A DNA stretch of 64,000 bases from Janthinobacterium sp. PAMC25594. Its GTDB lineage: Bacteria > Pseudomonadota > Gammaproteobacteria > Burkholderiales > Burkholderiaceae_D. The notes under the pieces are model-generated. The model was given only the letters and a program-made list of their open reading frames with translations, was not told the DNA's origin and did no database searches. The translations under genes and the position numbers were made by a program. The stretch covers positions 310,001-374,000 of the forward strand of contig NZ_CP080377.1 in assembly GCF_019443505.1 (NCBI RefSeq). The letters are read 5' to 3'. Below are positions 43,672 through 52,783 of this stretch, one piece after another; position 1 is the first letter of the stretch; every line of letters begins with the position of its first letter.

Positions 43672-44526
43672 TTACCCTACGTACAGCACCACGGCAGAGG
43701 CCAGCAGGCAATACGCGCCAAAGAAATGCCAGCGGCCCTGTTCCAGCCAGCGCGACAGCCAGCGCAAGGCCAGCAAGCCGGCCAGGAACGATAGCAGCAT
43801 GCCCAGCAGGCTGGGTCCGAGCAGGTGCAGCATGCTGTTGCCGTGTTCCAGATGGTCCAGGCTGCCATTTGCCACGGCCTGGTAAAAGCGCCAGCCTTCC
43901 TTGACCAGCACGGCTGGCGTCAGCACGACGGCCAGGGCAAAGCTGAATTCCTCGGCGCGGCGTTGCGGCACGCCCATGGCGATGCCGGCGGAAATGGTGG
44001 CGCCCGAGCGGGAAAAACCCCGGAAGGGCAGGCACAGGCCTTGCACGGCGCCGATCACCATCGCCTTGCCAATGGACAAGGTGCCATGCTGGCGCGCCTG
44101 CAGGCGCGAGGAGACGATGATCAGCACGCCGGCGGCGGCCAGCGCGGCGGCCATCAGTTTCGCATTGCCGAACAGGTGCTCGATTTCAAAGCCGGGCGCA
44201 TCCTTGCTCATGAAATGGGTAATGCCCTTGAGCAAGCCGAAGCCGACGATGCCCGTCAGCGCCGTGGCGGCCGCGAGCAGCAGCACATTGCTGCGGAAGG
44301 CGGCGGTCGAACTGAAATACGTGGCGCGCCAGGATGCCCAGAAATACACGATGACGGCGAACATGGTGCCGGTGTGCAACATCACCAGCAGCATGGTCAG
44401 TTCCGGCGACGTGGGGTCCAGGCCCATCCATTTTTCCGCCATGATGACGTGGGCGGAGCTGGACACGGGCAGCAGTTCGGCGAAGCCCTGGACGATGGAA
44501 AGAATAAATAGTTGCAAAAAGCTCAT
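43672..44526 (-). CDS. uppP: Undecaprenyl-diphosphatase (BacA type)
   Basis: A 284-residue inner-membrane phosphatase with about eight helices that recycles the C55 lipid carrier for peptidoglycan and confers bacitracin tolerance. The catalytic Glu/Ser block reads VQGFAELLPVSSSAHVIMAE. The second motif, normally PGxSRSxxT, appears as FRGFSRSGATISA, with the arginine kept but the leading Pro changed to Arg. Start and length fit the family. It is transcribed with mntP. Confidence 0.93.
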   Translation of the reverse strand: MSFLQLFILSIVQGFAELLPVSSSAHVIMAEKWMGLDPTSPELTMLLVMLHTGTMFAVIVYFWASWRATYFSSTAAFRSNVLLLAAATALTGIVGFGLLKGITHFMSKDAPGFEIEHLFGNAKLMAAALAAAGVLIIVSSRLQARQHGTLSIGKAMVIGAVQGLCLPFRGFSRSGATISAGIAMGVPQRRAEEFSFALAVVLTPAVLVKEGWRFYQAVANGSLDHLEHGNSMLHLLGPSLLGMLLSFLAGLLALRWLSRWLEQGRWHFFGAYCLLASAVVLYVG

Positions 44527-44602
44527 GGGGGCGGGACTCGGGCGGGGGAAGATTAACCGCCGATTTTACCCGCCGTAGCGTGTGCCTGAGCCGTGCGCGC
44601 CA

Positions 44603-45223
44603 TTACAGTTTGTCCATGTTGGCGCAGGCCAGCAGCACGCCCAGCGCCATCAGCAGCGTGCCGATCAGCCGGTCGAGGGTCCGCTGGTGCTTGACCATGC
44701 GCAAACGAAAGCGCGCTTGCGAGAAAAAGATGGCCACGAGGGCAAACCAGGCCAGGTGGATGGCGGACATGCACAGCCCATAGCCGAACTGGACGCTCAA
44801 TGGCGTGCCCGGCTGCACCACCTGGGTGTAGGTGCTGATGACGAACAAGGTGGTTTTCGGGTTCAGCGCATTCGTCAGGAAGCCGTTGAGCAGGATCTTG
44901 TGCCGGGGCACGCTGGCGCCGCCATGCAGGTCGATGATGAGGCCCGCGCGGTTGCTCCAGGTTTTCCAGCCGATCACGATCAGGTACACGGCGCCGACAA
45001 ACTTGATCGCTGTAAACAGCGCCGGTGAACTGGCGATGACCAGTCCCACGCCAAACATCGTATAGAACACGTGCACTTGCACGCCCAGCGCGATGCCGAG
45101 CGCGGCCAGCAAGCCGGCGCGGCGTCCATGCAGATAGCTGTTGCGCGTGACCATCGCGAAATCGGGGCCGGGGACGATGGAGGCCAGCAGGGTAATCAAT
45201 GCAACGGCAAGCAATGCGATCAT
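44603..45223 (-). CDS. LysE-family amino-acid exporter
   Basis: A 206-residue inner-membrane translocator with about six helices. ASIVPGPDFAMVTRNSYLHG is the N-terminal LysE/RhtB signature, followed by GRRAGLLAALGIALGVQVHV and the conserved LNGFLTNALNPKTTLFVIST. Members export basic amino acids, homoserine, threonine or leucine; the substrate is not given by the sequence. The start was fixed by the AAGGAAGAG ribosome site and the family N-terminus. It is divergent from a LysR regulator 169 bp away, the usual control arrangement. Confidence 0.92.
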   Translation of the reverse strand: MIALLAVALITLLASIVPGPDFAMVTRNSYLHGRRAGLLAALGIALGVQVHVFYTMFGVGLVIASSPALFTAIKFVGAVYLIVIGWKTWSNRAGLIIDLHGGASVPRHKILLNGFLTNALNPKTTLFVISTYTQVVQPGTPLSVQFGYGLCMSAIHLAWFALVAIFFSQARFRLRMVKHQRTLDRLIGTLLMALGVLLACANMDKL

Positions 45224-45392
45224 GTCTCTTCCTTGGAGGGTGGCGGCCGCATGGCAATCGGTGAGTATTCGTCGCCTGTAGGGGCAAGGCACTGCACCGA
45301 TGCCGCCGGCCGGAACACGCATTATCGCGATAATGGCGGCCGATGAAAAACGATGATATCTTGCCGATATATGTGAGAAAAAATGACAGATC

Positions 45393-46286
45393 ATGACCAG
45401 ACAGACAGCACTCGGTAGCTTGCGTTTCTTCGAGGCGGCGGCCAGGCTGGGCAGTTTTGTCCAGGCGGCGGACGAGCTGCACGTGACGCACGGGGCGGTC
45501 AGCCGGCAAATCCGCCTGCTGGAAACGTCGCTGGGCACGGCCTTGTTCGAGCGCCGCAACCGCGGCGTCTTTCTGACCGCACCGGGCGCGCAGTTGCGCG
45601 ATGCCGTGCAGCAGGCGTTCGAACGGCTCGACGCCGCCCTCGATGCGGTGCGCCAGCCGACCCGCCCGGCGCCGCTGGTGGTGTCATGCGAGCCGACGAT
45701 TGCGATGAAATGGCTGATCCCGCGCCTCGGCGACTTTTACCAGCGCCATCCGGAAGTGCCGCTGCACCTGTTCGCCTCGGGCGGGCCGGTGGCGTTCCAG
45801 CGCGACGCGGTGGACGTGGCGCTGCGGCGCAACGATTTTGCGTGGGATGCGGCATTGCATGCGGAAAAGGTGTGCGACGAATGGATCGCGCCTGTGTGCG
45901 CGCCGGCCCTGCTGCGGCAAGGGCGGCTGGACTTGTCCGCGCAACGCCTGCTGCACACGGCGTCGCGCCCGGCCGCCTGGGCGCACTGGCGCGCCGTCGG
46001 CACGGACGACGGCAGTAGTAGCCTCGGCCACGGCGACAGCCAGACCTACGAGCATTTCTATCTGAGTCTGCAAGCCGCTTGCGCCGGCCTGGGCGTGGCG
46101 GTCGGCTCCGTCTTCATGGTGCGCGAAGATATCGACAGCGGGCGCCTGGTCGCGCCCCAGGGTTTCCGGCGCGACGGCAGCGGCTATTTCCTGCTGTCGC
46201 CGCTGCTGTTCGACGGCGATGCGCGCCGCGCCACCTTGCTGCACTGGCTGCGCGAGCAGATGGGGCAGGCGCTGCCGGTGGCGTAG
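45393..46286 (+). CDS. LysR-family regulator, GcvA-like
   Basis: A 297-residue DNA-binding regulator. The N-terminal winged HTH is LGSLRFFEAAARLGSFVQAA, then ADELHVTHGAVSRQIRLLE, closely like GcvA-type regulators. The effector domain (from about 90) has PLVVSCEPTIAMKWLIPRLG and FYQRHPEVPLHLFASGG. It is divergent from the LysE exporter and probably controls it, with an exported amino acid as the likely effector. It is not the PhcA-type LysR expected for the phc-like operon, given its GcvA-like sequence and distant position. Confidence 0.92.
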   Translation: MTRQTALGSLRFFEAAARLGSFVQAADELHVTHGAVSRQIRLLETSLGTALFERRNRGVFLTAPGAQLRDAVQQAFERLDAALDAVRQPTRPAPLVVSCEPTIAMKWLIPRLGDFYQRHPEVPLHLFASGGPVAFQRDAVDVALRRNDFAWDAALHAEKVCDEWIAPVCAPALLRQGRLDLSAQRLLHTASRPAAWAHWRAVGTDDGSSSLGHGDSQTYEHFYLSLQAACAGLGVAVGSVFMVREDIDSGRLVAPQGFRRDGSGYFLLSPLLFDGDARRATLLHWLREQMGQALPVA

Positions 46287-46295
46287 CCGTGCCGC

Positions 46296-47153
46296 TTATT
46301 GCGGCGCGGTAATAGGCTTGAACACGGCGCGGAATGCTTTCAAGGCGGCCGGATGGTAGATGGTGCCATGGGTCTCTTCCGGCATCTTTTCCTGGTGCCA
46401 TTGCAAGCCGGGCGGCGCCTGTTTTTCCAGCACCTGGGCCAGGCGCTGCACTTCGACGGCGATGCCCGCCTCGCTGCTGGACGCCAGGTACAGGCTGTGT
46501 TTGCCCGGCTTGCCCTTGGCCAGCAGGGCCGCCGCCTGACGCGGCAGGGCGCCATGATTCCACCACAGACTGGGGTCGAAGGCCAGGTAATGGTCGAACA
46601 GTTGCGGTTCCAGCAGATACGTTTCCACCACGAACAGGCCCGCCAGCGATTCGCCGACGATGGCCGTTTCGCCCGTCGTGCGGTAGCGCCGTTTGATTTC
46701 CGGCATCAGTTCATCGCGGATGAAGGCCCGGTAGGCCGGCGCGCCACCCACCACGGGGGCGATCTTGCGGTCTTCCGCGCTCTGCGTTGGGCCTGTCAAG
46801 TCGCGCCGGCGCTGCGTGTTTTGCATGCCGACCAGCATGAAGGGGCGCATCGTGCCATTCGCCACCGACACTTGCAGCAAGCCGGCCACGTGTAAAAAGT
46901 CTTCCGCCACGCCGCCGTCGGGCATGTACAGCACGGGCAGCGGCGCGTCGCGCGGCGTATCCCAGGCGCGCGCCATGTACACATTGATGTGGCGCTGTTC
47001 CTGCAGCGCCTGCGAATCGATCGTGAAACTGTCGCCGATGACGAGCGGCGTGGCCGCGCTGGCGGCAGCGGCCGGTGCGGCATGGGCGAGGTGGAAGGGG
47101 CTGGACAGCAGCAGGGCGGCGGTGAGGTGCAGTGCAAGGCAAGAGCGGCGCAT
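46296..47153 (-). CDS. Secreted alpha/beta hydrolase, IroE/Fes-like esterase
   Basis: A 285-residue exported esterase. A signal peptide (CLALHLTAALLLSSPFHLAHA) is followed by the esterase-D-like fold: RHINVYMARAWDTPRDAPLP, VLYMPDGGVAEDF, the nucleophile elbow TAIVGESLAGLFVVE (Ser in GESLAG) and a terminal EETHGTIYHPAALKAFRAVF with the catalytic His. The closest known group includes periplasmic siderophore esterases such as IroE. No siderophore gene is nearby, so the substrate is open. The LysR gene ends 10 bp away on the other strand. Confidence 0.86.
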   Translation of the reverse strand: MRRSCLALHLTAALLLSSPFHLAHAAPAAAASAATPLVIGDSFTIDSQALQEQRHINVYMARAWDTPRDAPLPVLYMPDGGVAEDFLHVAGLLQVSVANGTMRPFMLVGMQNTQRRRDLTGPTQSAEDRKIAPVVGGAPAYRAFIRDELMPEIKRRYRTTGETAIVGESLAGLFVVETYLLEPQLFDHYLAFDPSLWWNHGALPRQAAALLAKGKPGKHSLYLASSSEAGIAVEVQRLAQVLEKQAPPGLQWHQEKMPEETHGTIYHPAALKAFRAVFKPITAPQ

Positions 47154-47247
47154 GTTTTCCCGTGATAAAGGATAAGTAAGTCGGATCGATGGCATGTATA
47201 TGTATGGACATGCCACCAAGCAATTCTATCTTATCTTTGGCGCAGCA

Positions 47248-47889
47248 TTACTTGATCGTCAATAGCTTGCGCTCGCGCACGATTCCCGTCTTGTCGATCG
47301 TGTAGGCGACCAGCAGCGCGCCATCGTCGGCGCAGGCATGGCAGCTCTTCAGGGGCGTGGAAAACAGCACGCTCTGGCCGCCATCGGCGGTCGTCGTGCT
47401 GCCAATAAAGTCGGCGGGGGCGAACGGCACGGCGTCCGGATGGGCGGCGGCAAACGCGCGCCAGGCCGGGGTGGCGCGGTCTTCCTCGCGCACGGAGTCC
47501 TCGTCGACGTCGATGGCGGCGCCATCGCTGCCGATCAGCAAGCTACCTTCATTCGTGTTGGCGCGAAACGGATAGGTGACGGTGGCCAGGGCCGCCTTGC
47601 CCAGCGGGCGCCAGGCGGAGATAAAGCCGGCCTTGTTCGCCTTCACCAGCATGTTGGCGGCGGCGATGGCTTGCGGGCGCGCGCCCGAGCGCTGCATGGT
47701 GCGCAGCAGGCAGACGTCGGGCGCAGTTTGGGATTGTTCGCTGCGGCAAGCCGACAGCGAACGTTCCTGCCACACGGCGCGCGCATCGATGGGGCCTGTC
47801 GGCTGGGCATGGGCCGCCTGCATGGTGGTCAGGGCGGAGACGGCAAGTACGGCGCAGCCGGCCAGATGGCGGGAAAAGCGTGTGGGCAT
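47248..47889 (-). CDS. Exported hypothetical protein, 213 residues
   Basis: A secreted protein with a clear signal peptide (FSRHLAGCAVLAVSALTTMQ, cleavage near AHA-QP). Four Cys occur in the mature part: SACRSEQ, DVCLLRT, and a close pair in LKSCHACADDG that could form a disulphide or bind metal. It ends VAYTIDKTGIVRERKLLTIK. The start was set by GAAAGGAC before the ATG. I do not recognise a family. Confidence 0.72.
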   Translation of the reverse strand: MPTRFSRHLAGCAVLAVSALTTMQAAHAQPTGPIDARAVWQERSLSACRSEQSQTAPDVCLLRTMQRSGARPQAIAAANMLVKANKAGFISAWRPLGKAALATVTYPFRANTNEGSLLIGSDGAAIDVDEDSVREEDRATPAWRAFAAAHPDAVPFAPADFIGSTTTADGGQSVLFSTPLKSCHACADDGALLVAYTIDKTGIVRERKLLTIK

Positions 47890-47973
47890 GGGGAGTCCTT
47901 TCAGTGCGGAAAACAATGTATCGTCATCGATTATAGAAGGAGGGCCGTGCCCGCCCACGCACCGCAGACCCGT

Positions 47974-48300
47974 TCAGCGCTTCTTTGCCGCCGCCTGGCG
48001 CAGGGCCTTCGCTTCCTGCTTGTTGGGAATGTGCGGACGCGTGGCCAGCTCCGCCTTGACGGCGGCGATGGCGGCGCCGAAATGCTGTTCCGCCTGTTCG
48101 ACGCTGGCGCCCGCATAGTGCTGCTGGTTGGATTGCGCGGCACGCAGCCGGCGCAGCAGCGCCAGCAATTGCCTGCCGTGCAGGGCAGGCAATTCTTGCG
48201 CCAGCGCTTGCCTGACCACCGCGCCTTCCACATGGTCGGGGTCGATCAAGCGCAGCACGGCCAGGCCCGCAGGCTGTGGTGCCGGTGTCAATTTGTCCAT
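47974..48300 (-). CDS. Hypothetical protein, 108 residues
   Basis: A basic, helix-rich cytoplasmic protein: LIDPDHVEGAVVRQALAQEL, PALHGRQLLALLRRLRAAQS and a lysine-rich tail (NKQEAKALRQAAAKKR). No signal peptide or motif of known function. Length and codon use are compatible with a real gene, but support is modest. Confidence 0.55.
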   Translation of the reverse strand: MDKLTPAPQPAGLAVLRLIDPDHVEGAVVRQALAQELPALHGRQLLALLRRLRAAQSNQQHYAGASVEQAEQHFGAAIAAVKAELATRPHIPNKQEAKALRQAAAKKR

Positions 48301-48325
48301 CCAGCCATTCTAAACGAGGCCAGGA

Positions 48326-49006
48326 TTACAGGTAGTCCCAGATTTCATCGAAAGTTTCGCGCGCGAAATCGTTGCGCCAGGCTTCCGAGTCCTTTTCGCG
48401 GCTGACGGCAAACACGGCGCGCCACGTCTGCTTCGGTGCGCTGGTGTAGGTCGCGGCGATCTTTTGCAGGCCGGCCTTGCATTGCTCGACCTTGCAGCCG
48501 CTCTTCGCCAATTGCTGGGCGGCAGCCGCCCACGCCACGGGCACCTTGACGACCTGGCACTCGAAGCTGACGGCGGCCGTCTGCATGCCGTTTTCCACGG
48601 TGACCGGGTCCGCCTTGGTGGCCTGGCACGCGGCGCCATTCTTGGCGGCGATGACGTTCGCGGCCAGCAATTCGGCGGCCGGCGTCACGGCCGCGCGCAT
48701 GGGGGCCGGGAACAGGTCGGCGATCAGCTTGCCGGTTTCCGTTGGAAACTTGGCGTCCGCTTCCTTCAATCCGCTGTACGACGCGTATTCGGCGCTTTGC
48801 TGGCCCGCCAGACGGGTGGGGCGCAGGTAGGCGTTGAGCTGGGCGACGCTGGCTTCATCCTGGTTGATGATGGTCTTGATGTACAGGTTGGCGACGGCTA
48901 GCGGCGCCAGTTCCACGGCGGTGGGTTCAGCAGCCATGACTGGCTGCATCAGCGCGGCGGCGAGGGTGGCGGCCAGCAATCTGGCGGCAGGGAATTGCTT
49001 GTGCAT
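48326..49006 (-). CDS. Exported hypothetical protein, 226 residues
   Basis: A secreted protein with a signal peptide (ARLLAATLAAALMQPVMAAE). The mature part is predicted helical (LAVANLYIKTIINQDEASVA, QLNAYLRPTRLAGQQSAEYA) and contains four Cys (AACQATK, FECQVVK, SGCKVEQCKAG) likely to be disulphide-bonded. The start was set at MHKQF, giving the signal peptide; the earlier in-frame ATG is 96 bp up. Family not recognised. Confidence 0.7.
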   Translation of the reverse strand: MHKQFPAARLLAATLAAALMQPVMAAEPTAVELAPLAVANLYIKTIINQDEASVAQLNAYLRPTRLAGQQSAEYASYSGLKEADAKFPTETGKLIADLFPAPMRAAVTPAAELLAANVIAAKNGAACQATKADPVTVENGMQTAAVSFECQVVKVPVAWAAAAQQLAKSGCKVEQCKAGLQKIAATYTSAPKQTWRAVFAVSREKDSEAWRNDFARETFDEIWDYL

Positions 49007-49103
49007 GTATTTTCTCCACGATTCGATGTCAGGTGCCAAAAGATGCCTTATAGCAACGCTGGCGCGCGCATTATATATGGTGAAAGTCATAACGTTGCGC
49101 ACT

Positions 49104-50774
49104 TCAGGCGTCGGTCTTGCTGGCCGCTTCCAGCAAGGCCAGCAGCAGCTCCTTGCGCCGGCCGTCCGCCTTGCGCGCCAGGGTGGCCAGTTTTTCCAGC
49201 TTGCCCCAGACCGGATACAGCATGTGCTCGACCAGATAGCCTTCCAGCCCTTGCAGTTGCTGGCAGAACAGTTCCAGCTTCTCCACCTCTTCCAGTTCCG
49301 TCTGGATTTTCACCTTGGCGTTGTCCGTGCAGGCGCGCAGGCAGGCCGCCAGCACGGGGATGGACTCCGTCGTCACGCCATGCTGCTCAGCAAAGGCGGC
49401 CGTGAACTGGTCCTGTACGCCCTGGTGTTCCTCGTCGACGCTGGCCATGTAGTGCTGCACCAGGGGAAAATAACGCGCATCGAGCAAGCCCAGGCCGAAC
49501 GTGGCGTAGCTGCCGGGCATGCAATTCTTTTCGCCTTCCGTGTCCGCATAGAATTCGAATTGCTCGATGGCGGCGCGCGCATACGCTTCCAGTTGCGGCT
49601 GCAGGGACGCATGGGCGAGGGCGTTGGCAAAGAAACGGTGCGTGTCGGATTTCGCCAGTCCCTTGATCGGCAGATATTGCTTGAACTTGGCCTTGAGCTT
49701 GATCTGGTAGCTTTTCGGAAAACCGTTCCGCAGCAAATGCGTGATGAAGGCCAGCGCCTGCGCATACGCGTCTGCCTCTTCCCGGGCAATCGTGATGCTG
49801 ATCGTGGCAAACACATCGTTGGCGCGGCATTCCAGCAGCGCATTTTTCAGGTGGATGTCGGCATCGGGGAAGGTGCCGCTGCCTTCCTTGAGCATGCGCA
49901 CGGCCCGTTCGCTGCCCAGTTCGCGCGCGATTTCCAGGAATTTCAAGCCCTTTGACTTGGCGTAGCTGGCGTCATGGCGCAAGATCATCACCGCGCCATA
50001 CAGCAGCAGGTCGATCGGCTGCAGTGCCTGTGCATCGGGCGCCGCGCCCGCTTTCAGTGTGTATTCGGTGGCGCGGTAGGCGGACAGCGCGCGGTCATAA
50101 AACTGCGGCAGGAAAACGTTTTCCGCCCATTGCGTGATGGCGCGGATGATGTCGGCGCGGTGCCTGGCCAAGTCGTCCGGCTGGGTCTTGTTCAAGGCCT
50201 GGATGCGTTCGTATTGGGCGATGGTCCAGGCCACGTCGAGCTGCGGGAACAGCTGCGGGTCGAGCAGGTGGCGTGCCAGGAAGAACGTTTCCAGCGGCTG
50301 CGTCGGATGCTTGCCATGCGTGAGCTTTTGCCCAATGTACGCGTGTATGTTTTCCAGCAAGGCCTGGCGTTTATCCTCGTTGACGTATTCCAGCAACGTC
50401 AGGTGCAGCTTGCCCTGCGCCGTCTGGAACTTGCCACGGCAAGTGAAGCGGTAGTCGATCATCGGCGTGTCCACCAGCGGCGCCAGGCGGGCCTGTACCA
50501 CGGCCGTCAGTTGTGGCACGACATCGTCGCGCATTTGCGCATCGTCAAGGCGCGCCGCCGTGCCGGGGCGCGCGTCGTCGTCGAAGTCCAGGTCGATATC
50601 GTCGGCGATCGCGCGCCCTGGCTTGTAGTCGAGCATGAAGTCATTGAAAATGCCCGCTTGCAAGGTCGTGCGTTTGACGGATTGTTCCAGGTCGTTGCGC
50701 TGCAGGCGTTCATCGAACCAGGCGTGGATGGCCGCCGTCATTTCCTGTGTTACCAGCTCTACAAGAGTACTCAT
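49104..50774 (-). CDS. Large uncharacterised cytoplasmic protein (DUF6138-like)
   Basis: A 556-residue soluble, mostly helical protein with no signal peptide. It begins STLVELVTQEMTAAIHAWFD; the middle has DIHLKNALLECRANDVFATI and IKLKAKFKQYLPIKGLAKSD, and it ends with a coiled-coil-like EELEKLEL-type helix (QTELEEVEKLELFCQQLQGL). Overall it reminds me of the DUF6138 family, but I cannot confirm this. No catalytic motif is visible. Promoter-sized gaps flank it on both sides. Confidence 0.72.
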   Translation of the reverse strand: MSTLVELVTQEMTAAIHAWFDERLQRNDLEQSVKRTTLQAGIFNDFMLDYKPGRAIADDIDLDFDDDARPGTAARLDDAQMRDDVVPQLTAVVQARLAPLVDTPMIDYRFTCRGKFQTAQGKLHLTLLEYVNEDKRQALLENIHAYIGQKLTHGKHPTQPLETFFLARHLLDPQLFPQLDVAWTIAQYERIQALNKTQPDDLARHRADIIRAITQWAENVFLPQFYDRALSAYRATEYTLKAGAAPDAQALQPIDLLLYGAVMILRHDASYAKSKGLKFLEIARELGSERAVRMLKEGSGTFPDADIHLKNALLECRANDVFATISITIAREEADAYAQALAFITHLLRNGFPKSYQIKLKAKFKQYLPIKGLAKSDTHRFFANALAHASLQPQLEAYARAAIEQFEFYADTEGEKNCMPGSYATFGLGLLDARYFPLVQHYMASVDEEHQGVQDQFTAAFAEQHGVTTESIPVLAACLRACTDNAKVKIQTELEEVEKLELFCQQLQGLEGYLVEHMLYPVWGKLEKLATLARKADGRRKELLLALLEAASKTDA

Positions 50775-50890
50775 CAGTGTCGTCGTCTTTCCTTGCGCGT
50801 GACGGCGCCACCGGCTGCCGTCACGGTCATGTTTTATAAAAGCACTATTTTAGGTGGCCGGGCCTGGCCGCAACAAGGGCCGCACGGGCA

Positions 50891-51208
50891 TCAGGAGGGG
50901 GCAGTGAGGAAGCGCGCGTCGATCTCATCGGATTGCGGGCCCACGGTGATCGTCGTGTGCCAGCCGGACGGCTTGTCGTTGCCGTCAAACAAGGCGATGC
51001 GCGTGTGGACGAACAGCACCGCATATACGCCCGATTTCATGTCGCGATTCAAGTCCCAGTGCATCAGTTCGATGGCTTCGCCCATGCGCGGCAGATGGGC
51101 GCCCGACGGCAGCAGGATGTTCTGGTTGATGAATTCCCGGCTCGGGCCCGGTTCCTTGTGGCGCGGATCGATGTAGCGGAACGAGACGCTGGTAACGATG
51201 TTGCTCAT
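50891..51208 (-). CDS. Hypothetical protein, 105 residues
   Basis: A small soluble, beta-rich protein: NIVTSVSFRYIDPRHKEPGP, then LPRMGEAIELMHWDLNRDMK and a closing WHTTITVGPQSDEIDARF. The ATG follows an AGGAG ribosome site at good spacing. An in-frame ATG 27 bp up lacks one. Family not recognised. Confidence 0.68.
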   Translation of the reverse strand: MSNIVTSVSFRYIDPRHKEPGPSREFINQNILLPSGAHLPRMGEAIELMHWDLNRDMKSGVYAVLFVHTRIALFDGNDKPSGWHTTITVGPQSDEIDARFLTAPS

Positions 51209-51361
51209 GCATGGCTCCTGCCTGGTGATGTACATGATGACAATAGCACAGGGGAGGGCCGATGCGTGCGCGTAAGTAAGTATGTACGGTAACAGACGGT
51301 GCTTGACGGATCATCGCGCTAGGCTGGCTTGTTCTTAATCATTGAGATTACCGAAAACGCC

Positions 51362-52510
51362 ATGATGCATTTATTCCTAGCGGAAAATCGCGCCGAGCTG
51401 GAGCGCCGTTGTCGTGACAAGGTCGCCAAGCGGCCCATGCGTTTTTCGACTGAAATACAGTTAAGGGAAGGCATCCCCATCTTCCTGGACCAGCTGATCC
51501 GCACTCTGAAGGCGGAAGAAGCGGGTAAGCTGGCGCAAAGCCTGGCAATTTCTGGTTCCGCCGACGGCAGTGCGGCGAGTACATCGGAACTGGCCGACAG
51601 CGCCAGCACGCACGGCGGGCAATTGCTGGCGCTCGGCTATTCCGTCAGCCAGGTGGTGCACGATTATGGCGACCTGTGCCAGGCTGTCAGCGATCTGGCC
51701 GTGGCGCTGGACGAGCAATTTGCCGTCGAGGAATTCAGGACGCTGAACCGCTGTCTCGACAACGGCATTGCCGAAGCCGTATCCGAATTTTCCCAACGGC
51801 GCGACGTGCTGATCGCCGACGAGCAGGCCGTGCAGCTGAGCCAGCGCATCGGCTACTTTGCCCATGAGCTGCGCAATCATCTCAGCACTGCCAGCCTGGC
51901 TGTCGCCGCCATCAAACAGGGCGGCATGGGAGTGACGGGCGCCACTGGCGCCGTGCTCGACCGCAGCCTGGTGGGTTTGCGTACCCTGATCGACCGCTCG
52001 CTGGCGGAGGTGCGGGTGGAGGCGGGCCTGACCTTGCAACGCTCGGTCTTTTACTTGGACAACTTCATCAGTGAACTGCGCTATTCGGCCAGCCTGGAAG
52101 CGGACTTGCTGTGCTGCACCTTGATCGTGGACGAGGTTGCACCCTTGCTGCAGCTCAATGCGGATCAGGATTTGTTGCTCTCCGCCGTGGGCAACCTGCT
52201 GCAGAATGCCTTCAAGTTTGGCTCGCCGAAGGGTGCGGTGGTGCTGCGCGCGTATGCACACGGCGAGCGGATCAGGATCGAAGTGGAAGACAACGGCGCC
52301 GGCATGCCGCCGCAGGCCGCAAATGACTTGTTTTTGCCCTTTACGCAAGGCGGCGCCAACAAGACGGGCCTGGGCTTGGGCCTGTCGATTGCGCGGCGCA
52401 GCGTGGAAGCGAATGACGGCACCTTGAGCGTGAAAAGCGTGCCTGGCCATGGCTGCGTCTTCATCATCGACTTGCCACGGCATGCCGCTTCGGCCACCGT
52501 CGCCAAATGA
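51362..52510 (+). CDS. Soluble sensor histidine kinase
   Basis: A 382-residue kinase without membrane segments. The N-terminal 160 residues are helical (IPIFLDQLIRTLKAEEAGKL, LLALGYSVSQVVHDYGDLCQ) and resemble RsbR/RsbRD-type sensory domains. The kinase core has the H-box IGYFAHELRNHLSTASLAV, N-box LLSAVGNLLQNAFKFG and VEDNGAGMPPQAAND, then NKTGLGLGLSIARRSVEAND. Two adjacent ATGs (51362, 51365) could start it. A small unknown gene follows 15 bp later in the same operon. No response regulator is adjacent. Confidence 0.88.
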   Translation: MMHLFLAENRAELERRCRDKVAKRPMRFSTEIQLREGIPIFLDQLIRTLKAEEAGKLAQSLAISGSADGSAASTSELADSASTHGGQLLALGYSVSQVVHDYGDLCQAVSDLAVALDEQFAVEEFRTLNRCLDNGIAEAVSEFSQRRDVLIADEQAVQLSQRIGYFAHELRNHLSTASLAVAAIKQGGMGVTGATGAVLDRSLVGLRTLIDRSLAEVRVEAGLTLQRSVFYLDNFISELRYSASLEADLLCCTLIVDEVAPLLQLNADQDLLLSAVGNLLQNAFKFGSPKGAVVLRAYAHGERIRIEVEDNGAGMPPQAANDLFLPFTQGGANKTGLGLGLSIARRSVEANDGTLSVKSVPGHGCVFIIDLPRHAASATVAK

Positions 52511-52525
52511 ACGGGGGCGGCGGCC

Positions 52526-52783
52526 ATGCCCTATGACATCCTGCGCGACAGCATCGCGCTCGAACCGGCGGGCGACGCCATCCGCTTCCATCTGAGCGTC
52601 TTCGGCGTGGAAAAGACTTGCCGCATCACCGTGACGGCATTGCGCAGCCTGGACCAGGGACAGGGCGGCGACTGGCTGCTCATCTTCGACACCCACCGCC
52701 TGCGCATGGGCCAGCGCGCCTTCGCTTATCTGAGCCGCGATCTGCTGGTCAGCAGCGTGGTCTTGCGGGCGCTCGATTTTTAG
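52526..52783 (+). CDS. Hypothetical protein, 85 residues
   Basis: A small protein with a DUF1488-like look: YDILRDSIALEPAGDAIRFH, LSVFGVEKTCRITVTALRSL and a C-terminal [18 protein letters not shown]. It begins 15 bp after the histidine-kinase stop, so the two are probably co-transcribed. Its stop overlaps the convergent AraC-gene stop by 4 bp. Function is unknown. Confidence 0.68.
   Translation: MPYDILRDSIALEPAGDAIRFHLSVFGVEKTCRITVTALRSLDQGQGGDWLLIFDTHRLRMGQRAFAYLSRDLLVSSVVLRALDF

Noticed and set aside
45393..46286. LysR gene as the PhcA regulator of the phc-like operon
   Set aside because: Sequence is GcvA-like and it is divergent from a LysE exporter, more than 20 kb from the operon.
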